From positions 124,001 through 188,000 of the forward strand of contig WFMF01000294.1 of assembly GCA_011033025.1 (NCBI GenBank): a stretch of 64,000 nt of DNA. Direction: 5' to 3'. Below, piece by piece: positions 33,301 through 42,689 of the stretch. The position numbers and the translations under genes were made by a program. Under the pieces are notes generated by a model that did no database searches, had not been told where the DNA came from, and worked only from the letters and a program-made list of their open reading frames with translations. Each line of letters starts with the position of its first letter. The stretch's first letter is position 1. Origin of the DNA: Beroe forskalii (taxonomy: Eukaryota; Ctenophora; Nuda; Beroida; Beroidae).

Positions 33301-35761
33301 TGGGTGAGGTTAGTGGGTGAGATAAGTGGGTGAGATGAGTGGGTGAGATGAGTGGGTGAGATAAGTGGGTGAGATTAGTGGGTGAGATGAGTGGGTGACA
33401 TGAATGGGTGAGATGAGTGGATTAAATGAATGGGTGAGATGAGTGGGTGCGATGAGTGGGTGCGATGAGTGAGTGAAATGAGTGGGTGAGATGAGTGACT
33501 GCGACTGTCAACTTACTTGAGGATGCTCCACGTTACGGGGAATTTCTCCGACAGGGTCGCCGCGTTAGCGGAGTTGATGACATCCAGGTTGGTCCCTGAC
33601 TTCTTGACAGCAGCCTGGTATCCTGCCTGGTTCTCCGGAGACTGGTGGTCCTGCTCGGGGGAGAGACCAGGCAGATCCACGGAGTTTACCACCTGGTTGG
33701 TACATTGCGCGCACTTCACACCTCGCTCACTATTATAAGAGGGCGGCGGCGGACACCGGGGCCTCCCCTGCGAAGAGACACCAGTTTACCATATATGGAT
33801 ATTTACCATGAATGGAGATTTACCATGTATGGTTATTTACCATATTTGGAAATTTATATATGGAAATTTATCATATTATATGGAAGTTTTTCGTTTAAGT
33901 TGCACATTAAGTTGTGCTATAATGTACGGAGTTTTGAATGCACATGGTAAGGAGTTTTTTCAGTGGAAACATTGGCATCACAGCACGGGGGGCCAGGGTC
34001 CGCCAGGAAATGGTGAGCGAGGTGTTTGTTAGTTATTTCATTCTAGTCAGATTCACTAAAAGTGATGGATCTGGAATTGTTCATCCACTTATGACAAAAT
34101 TACAGAAGTTGTTTGTCTAGTTTTTTTGGACAAAATCGTAGTTCTTCATACCGCTACTTTAGAAGCTGCTACGGATTGCGAGTGTGATGCTTTGCTCGGT
34201 GGATAGGATTTCTTGGTGTACAAACACTGTCCTGGTTTCTTGTCTGCCCACCTCCTAATACGTTCCTGAATATATCATGACAATAATATTAGAGGATCAT
34301 AACAAAAAACTGCTGCAGGGTATACCATAGCAACGAAAAAGTTTTTACACATTTCCATGTGAGATTTCCACACTTTTATATCATACTTGTTGGATAAACA
34401 TATAACACGTTTGCATGAGCAATAACATTAACATATTCCTATGTCCACACGTGCGCATCGTGCTGCATTGAAACATAATTTAACAGCAGTGGTTGCATAT
34501 TCAAATTCATCAAGATATGAATTTAAAGTGACGTCATCAAAATGATTAATATACCCTCATGAACCGAATAAGTATAATCGTGGGTGTCCTATTTTTATTT
34601 AACAAGCAACTATATTAGCAGTTTGTAAAGACACAGGTAAGCTTTTATTACTTTATTAGCTGGACCATAGTTTTCAATCTGCCATACATGAAATACAAAA
34701 CATAAAATCAGAACATTACGCATCGGTTTTATTTTGTGTTTAAATCTTCACAAGTCCAAAAAAGGCAAAATTCGAGAAAAAATTTGCGTATCACATGCAA
34801 CTTGAACTATCAATGGATCAATGAAATTATAATCTTTCATGATTTTTTGTTGCTTCAAATTACGACAATATATTTAGTTTAGCAAATAATTTTTCCAACA
34901 CAAGAAATTTAACCTGAAGGTGTCTTACAATCGTGGAGTTATCTACAGGGTTTGTGTATCTTCGTTTGGTGGGTCCTTTCTCCACCTGAGGGGAGAGACC
35001 GGGCTTAAATCTGAACATCTGAGGTATAAAATAAAATTTGAGAAAAGTCTGAGGTGATGGGATGAGGAGCTAATTGAGTGAGAGATGGGCAATTGAAAGG
35101 TTTGCAATCAAAAATAAATTGCAATTATCACAAAACTGAGTTGCACGATTCATACCAATTTATAAAATGTAAACCATTCATAGTTGAAACGCAAGGAAAT
35201 AACTTTTGCCTGCTTACAATTCGTTTCTCTGCGTATTTGGCGTAAGGTACGATGTTCTCCCAGCCCACAGCACTCTGCTCCATCTCCCTGCAGTACACCA
35301 AGCTGCTCCACTCTGAAGGATCGTCCTTTTCTGACAGATCTGCGGAATAATAGGTGTAAGAAAGGTGACATTTGAAGAGATGAAATTTGAGAAATGGGGC
35401 CAATTTCTGACGGAGTTTGAGTGAGACTGAGAGGTGTGAAATTGAAAGGGGTGGGGGGGGGGTGAAAAGGCGTGGGAAAATAACTATAAGTTGGGAGGGG
35501 GGGGGTAAAAAAGTCGCATACTCGTTAGAGCTCAAATACAGGCCTCACGTTCCCGCAAACATTTGGACCGGATTGAGAGTCAGACTTAGAGAGTCAGAGA
35601 AAGAAAATTATACAGAACCCACCCACAAGTCTTTCCTGAAGCCTCTTATCATGTCTCCGGGTGGTAAAGGTACAATTGGGATTCTTCTGGGGGGCCAGAG
35701 TATCCCTGATGTCATCCAAGATAAGGTCTACTTCCTGTTCATGGGCATTCTTCTTCTTCAT
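21315..35761 (-). CDS. Unrecognised 607-residue protein, nine exons
   Basis: Exons in transcript order: 35623-35761, 35218-35339, 34929-34985, 34173-34265, 33517-33767, 29228-29332, 26467-26573, 26065-26205 and 21315-22123. All introns read GT..AG and every phase agrees; the total is 1824 nt, exactly 608 codons. The first exon starts MKKKNAHEQEVDLILDD, with an A at -3; an upstream exon is possible because the frame is open before this ATG. The N-terminal two-thirds is charged, with WENIVPYAKYAEKR, a CPPPPSYNSERGVKCAQC segment, ARMPSYRNYRKQ and YRDKFKCSICIEGLQ. The Cys pairs (CAQC, CSIC) could bind zinc but no finger is formed. The last exon is disordered: Ala/Pro-rich, then Gln/Arg/Asn/Gly-rich RGGNKGGRNRNNNK, then GLSICDVYESKQSSEDVF. 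No signal peptide. I do not recognise the family. A cysteine-protease gene lies in the fifth intron on the other strand. Confidence 0.7.
22910..23117 (-). other. Possible extra exon of the 21-36 kb gene
   Basis: Minus-strand sequence here stays open and ends in a plausible donor (CGGACAG then GTGAAA). One frame (ending WFSGYACRT) would join the last exon in phase, but the neighbouring exon at 26065-26205 already joins the last exon in phase without it. A GC-rich perfect hairpin (TGATGCGCCGC stem) sits at about 23,006-23,032. It may be an alternative exon or noise. Confidence 0.2.
23160..24300. repeat. GC-rich tandem array, seven units of about 160 bp
   Basis: The landmark AACGCCACCCCTTTCTGAGG occurs near 23213, 23372, 23510, 23675, 23831, 24085 and 24250 (spacing 138-165 bp; the 254-bp gap contains a 74-bp insertion). 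On the minus strand each unit has a pyrimidine tract, CTCCTCAG and then GGGGTGGCGTTCTGCGG, an acceptor-like start. Long minus-strand frames repeating GVAFCGAPRRGAARP are a product of the repeat. It lies in the last intron of the 21-36 kb gene. Confidence 0.85.
23921..23994. mobile_element. 74-bp hAT-like micro-MITE with 8-bp target duplication
   Basis: Starts TTGTCAGACGTTGTCTGA and ends TCAGACAACGTCTGACAA, an 18-bp perfect inverted repeat around a GC-rich loop. GTGAAGAG flanks it on both sides (23913-23920 and 23995-24002). The neighbouring units of the host array lack it, showing the empty site. An 8-bp duplication is the mark of hAT transposition. A second copy lies at 41854-41916. Confidence 0.85.
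24300..24620. repeat. Purine-rich GAGTGGGAGTGGGGG simple repeat
   Basis: Almost pure G/A on the plus strand with many GGG and GGGG runs; it continues the spacer of the 160-bp array. Could form G-quadruplex or triplex DNA. Long frames on either strand are compositional. Confidence 0.75.
24620..25840. other. Intronic AT-rich sequence, no exon seen
   Basis: Lies within the last intron of the 21-36 kb gene. No splice-bounded frame or motif was recognised. Confidence 0.4.
25849..26001. repeat. 18-bp tandem repeat (TACAGCATACAGACAGAC), about 8.5 units
   Basis: Nearly perfect units. The 18-bp period leaves an open minus-strand frame repeating VVCLYA, which is an artefact. It starts about 60 bp inside the intron from the donor at 26064. 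Confidence 0.92.
26574..29175. repeat. Mosaic array: GGGTTGCTATGGGGATAAGAG units and five copies of a downstream exon start
   Basis: Two components alternate. One is a ~21-bp unit (GGGTTGCTATGGGGACAGGAG and variants) at 26,580-26,760, 28,255-28,435, 28,515-28,660, 28,735-28,810, 28,890-28,950 and 29,040-29,170. The other, at about 26,776-26,830, 28,452-28,513, 28,675-28,733, 28,830-28,885 and 28,960-29,025, copies the acceptor and first part of the exon at 26467-26573 (CTTCAG then TAAGCAGCACGAGCAG). The array fills the intron upstream of that exon and is interrupted by the element at 26862-28254. Confidence 0.8.
26862..28254. mobile_element. Terminal-inverted-repeat element carrying a ~41-bp minisatellite
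   Basis: Begins GGGGGGGGCAACCTCG and ends CGAGGTTGCCCCCCCC. GGGTTTA flanks both ends (26855-26861 and 28255-28261). Just inside each end is CCCATAAACCCCGAAAAATT-like sequence. The centre (about 26,950-28,110) holds about 27 units of ATGGTACCATTTCAGAAAAG, each followed by GGTCGAAAATCCTCAACAAAA. Each unit carries the palindrome GGTACC. A second copy lies at 40415-41141. No transposase, so non-autonomous; the superfamily is unclear. Confidence 0.78.
29180..30700. other. Intronic and upstream region of the protease gene
   Basis: Apart from the exon at 29228-29332 of the minus-strand gene I see only a short GGTGGATTGTTGTGA repeat (about 29,480-29,540) and AT-rich sequence. Regulatory DNA for the nested protease gene probably lies at the right end. 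Confidence 0.4.
30713..30720 (+). promoter_or_regulatory. TATA box of the cysteine protease gene
   Basis: TATAAAAG, 74 nt before the ATG. An initiator-like CTCAGTT with its A at 30741 lies 28 nt downstream of the first T, the standard TATA-to-start spacing, predicting a 46-nt 5' leader. Confidence 0.65.
30787..32442 (+). CDS. Secreted papain-like (C1) cysteine protease with C-type-lectin-like and sushi-like domains
   Basis: Intronless, 551 residues. Signal peptide at 1-18 (MLRSALLIVAFISIVASK). A charged propeptide of about 20-130 has a KMFHN...ERFRRLAQF pattern as in I29 inhibitor domains. The peptidase spans about 135-345: Gln149 and Cys155 in NQGSCGACWSF and His297 in SHAQLLVGY. The third catalytic position, Asn in the usual K-N-S-W-G, reads RGSYG, with Gly313 and Tyr315 replacing Asn and Trp. 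Residues 360-481 look like a C-type lectin-like domain (LATVPTVKHN, LVWIGLSD, FWVTKN, final C480). Residues 486-551 look like a sushi module (Cys 486, 515, 519, 530, 546, 548). Likely secreted, glycan-binding, digestive or immune; activity may be reduced. The ATG at 30787 is preceded by no other ATG in frame. It lies inside an intron of a minus-strand gene. Confidence 0.88.
   Translation: MLRSALLIVAFISIVASKATIDDKTKMFHNTIAKYGVEVRDKRDYHERFRRLAQFKDMVDRTVSGLPRPLEALNRFAVNNDEEHETLVKLTRRNSNETLTGMLEMEEEINKRWLPSGSRSAYGDAPDPEEEPEFDYWENKVGLSKVQNQGSCGACWSFPNTVAIEAVYKATTGEDVDFSEQYFVDCSYPYSGCAGGTVNGGFKITKDRNYMMTEEDWPFTADYQACPFTKDIEEGRNNAMAKMWLTEWFPIRNDEKGFMVSLQYSPVALSCFISENYFAYSSGLYDDDLCITEPKSHAQLLVGYTPTYLRVRGSYGEAWGDWGYINYKRGSINLLNCKFFDNGYGINMDWAQDIEYQFCNKAKLSTRKECKASCDSLNVNGETGWYLATVPTVKHNTQIVNMVNARFPGVKADDKFNLVWIGLSDMTRSRVYTWDDPAFQVNYFNHSSRYTGTNKLGLINKNAGFWVTKNSFTFKARGLCSRAVTCPDISTFYLGGTVHFDQERLVEGTVGELECGEGCVNSHPTSRVICRSGVWVPEEGGDYLACSCPED
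32610..33000. other. 3' flank of the protease gene
   Basis: A/G-rich non-coding sequence; an ATTAAA lies near 32,851 on the plus strand and could serve in polyadenylation. No exon seen. Confidence 0.35.
32965..33495. repeat. 13-bp minisatellite (GAGATAAGTGGGT), about 40 units
   Basis: Units differ mainly at GATAAG/GATGAG/GACGAG/GATTAG. The array starts about 20 bp inside the intron from the donor at 33516, on the exon side of the large intron that holds the protease gene. Confidence 0.92.
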
Positions 35762-35769
35762 CTTCCGAC

Positions 35770-37270
35770 GTTTGGTGATGGTGAAAGAGAGATATGACTA
35801 TACCATATATGGTAGTATGGGTGTGGTGGTGTGTGTTACCATGTCAACGCATGGCACACGTGATGTGTGTCTGTCTGCAGGTCTCTTAGTGTCTTCTTGG
35901 AGTACGTGTCTTTGCAAGTGAACCTACCTCAAATTTGCAAAAGTTAGAGTTAGACTCACTATGGCAAATTGAGAAAATGCAGGAAATTGGGCAGGGTGAT
36001 TAATACCAATTGTATCAATATCATATGCCACTGGATGCAAGGATTTGGAAAGTTGGAATGGAAGGAAAATGTTCATGGATGGTATTCAGTAAACCACAAA
36101 ACCAGAAACAACCCAAAGAGCGCTTCCTATTTTGAAAACCTCTACATATAATACAAACTACCTGCTGTATAACCTCAAGTGGTTACTGCCACCAGATTTA
36201 TATGAAATTCAAAACCACGTTACAGAAACTCAATAAAGTACAGAAAATGTGAGCATTATACGTCACTAAGCCACTGGCATGGGCAGAATATGGCAGTTGC
36301 AGTCTCACGAGCCAACAAATCTCATCAGTTTCCGTAATTGGATTTTGTTTAAAAACAAATGAGTGGTACGTAACATGGAGTTGCAGACCCGAGTTCGAGT
36401 GTCATGGTATTTCATAGTGCATTCGGTAAAGAGAGCTGTATTTTCCAGCAACAAGCAAAGGTAGAAAAGAATGAAATAGCTACTTATAAAATAAACGTTT
36501 TGTCTGATCCACATAAAACCAGTCTGAACCATATGCATAATAATCCACTCTAATCTTTTTGAAAAGCGAAACAGCATCGCTATATGATCAAACTATAAAC
36601 TTCAGGTTGAAGTTTGGTTCTGAGAAATGCTGCTCAACCGATTAATCGACTGAGGAGTGATTACGTGTAAAATACCTAACCCTCGGCTTATATTTATAAA
36701 AGAGAGGCCAAAGGCGAGGAGTGATTTTATCATGTTTATGGCCCATATCTTCATCAAAAACAGAGGCTGTAGCCGAGTACCCTCGGTCGATCCTTGATTG
36801 CAAAAGATGAAAAAGAGACTCCCCGATATATCATCATCATGACCCACACGGCAACACAGCATACAAATGTATCAACTGTTTTATAAGCAAAAAGCAAGAA
36901 GTGCAACTAAGGATAAGTTTAAGTTTACATGTTAAGAATGACAAGCAACTCAAACACGAAATACAGCCGTAGTATATCAATATATGAGAGTTGGAGTAGA
37001 TGATATATAGTTATACAACTGCGCGTGCAATAACATGGACCATCGGGAATATTGGGAGTAACAGAGATATCACGGGGTGGCACGGTTTTTAAAACCAAGA
37101 TTATGTCATCTGGAGTCCAGGTGGATTGTACGGTGGAACATCCGTCTAGGCGTCTAAGACTAACTCTGTCTGTTATTTCAAAAGAAAAAAAAGCTAAAAT
37201 TCGTAGCAACTGGTCTGAAGTCAATTATGCCGTACGGATCCATTACGAAATTCTGAAAAGATCACTATGG
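35770..37270. other. Upstream region of the unrecognised gene, no exon seen
   Basis: Should contain the promoter and perhaps 5' exons of the minus-strand gene. I see a CCATATATGG palindrome at 35803-35812 but no TATA box or splice-bounded frame that I trust. Confidence 0.35.
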
Positions 37271-37308
37271 TCTATAGTAAGGGAATCATTTTGATATAGA
37301 TAAGGTAT

Positions 37309-40059
37309 CTGCAAAAAAATTCATAACAAAGGTTTTAGTGGTTCAATCGACTCCAATAGGTGCCTAGAGCCACCAAAAAAATTGATTCAAATTTTCGACT
37401 TCCGGAAACCTCAGGGTGGCCACGCCCTTTTTTGACCGTGGGAACTTTTATGAAAAATTGCTAATCATTGATTCAAAAGCAACTAGAGCATGATTATACT
37501 CTAACCCCATGTTTTTTGGCACGAGAAATCGTTTAGAACCAATATCTATGTCCTAAGACCAATATTTTGGCCATTATGGGCCACGCCCACTTTTTGTCAT
37601 CAAAATTATGGCCGAAAATTTGAAGTTTTCCTATGGTTCCAACTAGAGTATGATTATACTCGAATCCTAGGTATTTTGGCACGAGAAATCGTTTAGAACC
37701 AATATCTGAGTCCTAAAACCAATATTTTGGCCATTACGGGCCACGCCTACTTTTTGGCATATGAATTATGGTTGAAAATCTGAAGTTTTCATATGGTTTC
37801 AAATAGGGCATGATTATACTCGAATCATAGGTATTTTGGCACGAAAAATCGATTAAAGCAACTTTCAAAACGCTAAAACCAATATTTTGGACATTTTGGA
37901 CCACGCCCACCATTTGTCATTAAAATTATGGCCGAAAATCTAAAGTTTTAATATGGTTCTAACAAGGGCATGATTTTACTCTAACCCGATGTTATTTGGC
38001 ACGATAAATCGTATAGAACCAATGTCTTAGTTCTAAAACCAATAACCTGGCCATTTTGGGCCACGCCCACTTTTTGCCATCACAATAATGGCCGAAAATC
38101 TGAAGTTATATTAGGATTATATAGCTAAATTTTTCTGTAGGTTTCTATTTATTAAGTCCTAGATGTAGCCATTTAGTGCGTTAGCTGAAAAGTCCGAACT
38201 GCGGACAATATAGCTAAATCTGACCTTACTGTTCCTCAGTATAGGTAATGCGTTCCTCGGTATGGTAATGTGCTACGCTTTGCCATAGTGGATAAAACCG
38301 TGTGTTCCATCTATAATCAGAGCACATGATCGCGTGTTGGTGTAGCCAATCGCAAGTTAACAAGATGACCACTGTGTTGTCGTGATACGCTTTATCACCT
38401 GATCAGAGTTCATCACTGTAATGTTGCGATACCATGTTTCACTGGTAACTGTATTGTAGCAACACGATTTTACACCCTATCAGAGTCATCAATGCCATCA
38501 TGACGATACGATGCTACACCTATCGGTTATCAGAGTACTTCACCGATTTGGTGTTACATCTCGTCCCATTCAGAGTGCATCATGCCATCATGTAAATAAG
38601 TAACAAAATGATATCTGCACTGTGACATATCAAACTAGAAACCATATACTGAACAGTATGCAGTGTCGTCTTCCTCTTAGCTACGCCCCCATGGCTTCAA
38701 AATATACACGAAGAACGGTTACCGCAACAACAACACCTACTACAGAAGGAACAGAAGACATGCGAGGCTAGGATCACCTTCATAGACGGAGCCCTCACCA
38801 GTCCCCTTTTTAAGAAAAAGGCTTCCTCCACGGACCTCACCACCAAGTGCATCATTACTGACACTGTTGGTTCCTTCAAGATTTCGAAGCTGGTGCCAAA
38901 CTGAACTGCCACATCTTTTTCCCTCTACGGGCTGGGCAGACGAGCGAGACAAGTCCAGCACTGCCCCACACCATCAAGCTCCTTGGAGACCAATGAATTG
39001 AATTGGGATGGAGGGACAGCTATGATACAGATTCAGCTAAATAGTCGGAATCGAGGACTTTACTGGAAGGGGAGGAGGGACAGCTGGGAAAATTTAACTA
39101 AATAGTCCAAACTACGAACGATCATAAAGTCACATAATATAGTTAAGATTTTTATTTTAGAGTGAAGATAATAGATTAAATCGATTTTTATTTTTAATGT
39201 CAAAAACACAGGTTTAGAGTATAATGATCCTCTTTTTAACCCTTTTTTGGTAATTTTGGATATAAATTTTCTGCCAAACTCCAGGACAAAATTGATAATA
39301 ATCCAAAATGCTAAAAATACCAATAATAATGCTTTTAGTTTACAAAATTGCTTTTATCGACTTCTTAGTCAAAAACTAAAATTCTAGTATAATCATGCCC
39401 TAGTTGAAACCATATATGAAAACTTTAGATTTTCGGCCATAATTTTAATGACAAATGGTGGGCGTGGTCCAAAATGTCCAAAATATTGGTTTTAGCGTTT
39501 TGAAAGTTGCTTTAATCGATTTTTCGTGCCAAATTACCTATGATTCGAGTATAATCATGCCCTATTTGAAACCATATGAAAACTTCAGATTTTCAACCAT
39601 AATTCATATGCCAAAAAGTAGGCGTGGCCCGTAGTGGCCAAAATATTGGTTTAAGGACTCAGATATTGGTTCTAAACGATTTCTCGTGCCAAAATACCTA
39701 GGATTCGAGTATAATCATGCTCTAGTTGGAACCATAGGAAAACTTCAAATTTTCGGCCATAATTTTGATGACAAAAAGTGGGCGTGGCCCATAATGGCCA
39801 AAATATTGGTCTTAGGACATGGATATTGGTTCTAAACGATTTCTCGTGCCAAAAAACATGGGGTTAGAGTATAATCATGCCCTAGTTGCTTTTGAATCAA
39901 TGTTTAGCAATTTTTCATAAAAGTTCCCACGGTCAAAAAAGGGCGTGGCCACCCTGAGGTTTCCGGAAGTCGAAAATTTGAATCAATTTTTTTGGTGGCT
40001 CTAGGCACCTATTGGAGTCGATTGAACCACTAAAACCTTTGTTATGAATTTTTTTGCAG
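37309..40059. mobile_element. Fold-back element 1, long arms of 160-bp tandem units
   Basis: Begins CTGCAAAAAAATTCATAACA and ends with its inverse. Arms run about 37,309-38,110 and 39,360-40,059. The left arm is a strict tandem array: CCACGCCC/CCACGCCT recurs at 37,420, 37,581, 37,741, 37,901 and 38,061, a 160-bp period. Units carry TTTTGGCACGAGAAATCG. An inverted 13-mer TAGTAAGGGAATC lies just outside both ends (37,275 and 40,071), so the true element may be slightly larger. No transposase is seen in the 1.25-kb centre. Confidence 0.85.
38699..38904 (+). other. Protein-like open frame in the centre of fold-back element 1
   Basis: A plus-strand frame without its own ATG reads ...KTCEARITFIDGALTSPL, continuing through a Lys/Ser/Thr-rich stretch and DTVGSFKISKLVPN to a stop at 38,902. 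The residue mix looks like real protein, but I recognise no family. It may be a captured exon or transposon remnant. Confidence 0.3.
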
Positions 40060-40414
40060 GCACTCCGAACGATTCCCTTACTACTAGGGCATTGCGGATC
40101 CTATGAACTTGAAGGAATGAAATTGAAAGCAGTAGATCAAATGGACAAGGAGTTAAATGACCTCAAATGGACAAAAAGGTGTGGACTAGCCCAGTGGACT
40201 GGGGATACTTTTGGTTTAAATCCAATAGACAGTGGGCCAAATCCAATATGATAGTGAACATTGGATATATTATATACTGAACAGTGAACACATTGGAGGC
40301 AATGTAATATTCCAATGGACTCAGTGCCAAAAATCAGAATCAAAAACGATATCATTTCAAGTGCAAAAACAATAAACTGAAATGATACTATTTTTTAGGG
40401 TGTCAATAAATCAG

Positions 40415-41141
40415 AGGGGGGCAACCCTAATAGTAATAAACCCCCAAAAATTTAACCCCCATTTGCCTTTTTCGACATCGACTTGGAGATTTAATTTTCC
40501 AAGTACCACTTCCAAAAAGAACAAAGTTTCAAACGAAATGGCTCAATTGTCTGTAACTCTTGCGATCCTCGCTTAATTTCAAAGCCAGAGAGGAAAAAAT
40601 AATACAATTTCAGAAAAGGGTCGAAAATCTTCAACAAAATATGGTACCGTTTCAGAAAAAGGTCGAAAGTCCGCAACGAAAAATGGTACCATTTCAGAAA
40701 AGGGTCAAAAATCCTCAGCAAAAAATGGTACCTACCATCTCAAAAAGCGCCAAAAATTGTCAACAAAAAATGGTACCATTTCAGAAAAGGGAGAAAAATC
40801 TTCAAGAAAAATGGTACCATTTCAGATAAAGGCCAAAAATGGCGCCGTTTCAGAAAAGGATCGAAAATACGCAACAAAAAGGTGCCAGTTCAGAAAAGGG
40901 TTAAAAATCACCTACAAAAAATGGTGCCATTCCAGAAAAAGGGTCGAAAATCCTTAACAAAAATGGTACCATTTCAGAGAAGGGCCAAAAATCGTCAACA
41001 AAAAAGCCAAAAATCGTCAACAAAATCAATCACTAAACAGAGTAATTTAACTAAATATTAAATAAGGCCGCGAATCCCCATAAACCCCCAAAATTAAGCC
41101 CCCATTTGCCATTTCGATATCCACCGGGGGTTGCCCCCCTC
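40415..41141. mobile_element. Second copy of the minisatellite-bearing inverted-repeat element
   Basis: Ends are GAGGGGGGCAACCC and GGGTTGCCCCCCTC, matching the element at 26862-28254. The sub-terminal AACCCCCAAAAATTTAACCCC and the inner ATGGTACCATTTCAGAAAAG array (about ten units) match too. I cannot define a target duplication. Older, more diverged units of the same kind flank it at 40,325-40,395 and 41,150-41,570, so it may have inserted into a relative. Confidence 0.75.
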
Positions 41142-41754
41142 ACAAACATGTGAAAATCACAATCAAAAAGGTACCATTCCAAAAGGGCACGACAAACCAG
41201 AAACAAAAGTGGTTCCTTTTGACTTTGAGATAAGTACCAAAAATCACAAACAAAAAACGTACCATTTCAGGAAGAATTTAAAAAAATGGTAACGAATGGG
41301 GTACAATTTCCAAAGGTGTGGGTGCTTGAAAAATCAGCAACAAAAAAGTTAAAAAGATACCATTTCATTTTTTGCATCTTTTTCAAAATTTGAAATTACG
41401 ATGCAAAAAATCAAAAACAAAATGGCACCGTTTCAATTAGGCACAAAAATTAAAAACGGTACCATTTTAAAAATCAGAATCAAATTCAAAAACGGTATCA
41501 ATATCATTTCAAAAAGGTGTAAGAAATAAAGAACAGAAGTGGTAATGCAATGGTTGAGAAAAAATGTCCCTTAAAGTTAGTTAACTTTGGTTATGAATTA
41601 AGCCCCCTCAAACCCCCGCAATTGGCGATTCGTAACCCGTCAAATTCGATTATAATATAGTTCACATGAATTAATTACTAAAAATCCAATTATTATAAGC
41701 CATACTTCCGATTTCGTTCTCATGTATCCTTCCTTATCCTACCAATTACCATAA

Positions 41755-42083
41755 GGGAGCCGTCTCATATTACGTCATCATTCTTCGGCCATTTTAACCC
41801 CCTCTCTCCCTTACCCTATACATATACTGACGCGACGTCCGCATTAACAAACCTTGTCACTGTCAGTCGTTGTCTGACCCCCAGCGGGCGCGTCCGCTGA
41901 AGACAACGTCTGACAAAACAAGCCCCCTCGTTAACGATGTAAAAAGCTATGAAATTATAATTTTTTTGAGTGCATTATTTGCTGACTTCATTATCATAAA
42001 AGTCCGTACCCCTCCCTCCCCTCTGTCATCATCTGGAACCCCCCCTCCCCCTAGGCTGATGACGTAATATGTGATAGCTTCCA
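41755..42083. mobile_element. Harbinger-like MITE, imperfect inverted repeats
   Basis: Left end GGGAGCCGTCTCATATTACG, right end the inverse of GGAAGCTATCACATATTACG, both followed by TCATCA and C-rich tracts. This is the architecture of the element at 3090-4282 but only about 330 bp. No clear 3-bp duplication remains. A hAT micro-MITE is nested in it. Confidence 0.6.
41854..41916. mobile_element. 63-bp hAT-like micro-MITE, second copy
   Basis: Starts TTGTCACTGTCAGTCGTTGT and ends GACAACGTCTGACAA, around a GCGGGCGCG core shared with the copy at 23921-23994. Flanks AACAAACC and AACAAGCC match at 7 of 8 positions, a decayed 8-bp target duplication. Confidence 0.75.
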
Positions 42084-42551
42084 TTATCCACTCGATGAGA
42101 AGTAAAACGCCTGGATATAAGCTGAACTACATTTACAGCCGTACTGACAATCAATACACAGTTTTAAAGCAAGAGCTAACAAGGCTTCATATATTCACAA
42201 AATCAAACATTACAACATGTAGACAACTTCGGATGTCAACTTCATCCAACCAAGTGTGCCGTGCACGAAAAATAGGAGCGGAAACGTCAATTCACCATTC
42301 TAAACCATGATAATGACGTCATCAATTCACCATTCTGAATCATGACAATGACGTAATCGCCTATTCTTCGTGCAAGTTTTAGGTAGGATTCAGTAACCAA
42401 TAAATTAGTGCCCTTTCCCGAATGGCTTTTAGTAATTGGCGTGCACTGTAGTGTAAATACTCCACTTCTTCCCTACTATTGTGTTCAGTGGCTCTGTGCT
42501 GTTCAGCTTTCAATCATCGATCACCTCCGGAAACAAAAGGATTTTAACGCG

Positions 42552-42680
42552 TCAATCGAGTGCTCGATTGACGGAGGGTTCTGTAAAGACGCGCAATTTT
42601 GCTGTACTTTTGATAGAATTCATAAAGTTGACGAACAGACGGTAAAATTGCGCGTCTTTATCGAGCCCTCCGTCAATCGA
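42552..42680. repeat. Long hairpin with a smaller palindrome at its foot
   Basis: The 37-nt arms at 42564-42600 and 42644-42680 (TCGATTGACGGAGGG and AAAGACGCGCAATTTT paired with their inverses) enclose a 43-nt loop, with a few mismatches. The left arm foot also pairs with CGTCAATCGAG at 42,550, giving an alternative 11-bp hairpin. Could be a MITE or a transcribed hairpin. Confidence 0.7.
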
Positions 42681-42689
42681 GCGATCTAC

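Noticed and set aside
35417-35797. Plus-strand 126-codon frame (MSPGGKGTIGILLG..)
   Set aside because: Overlaps a minus-strand exon (35623-35761) whose phase links into eight further exons; the plus frame has no splice or family support.
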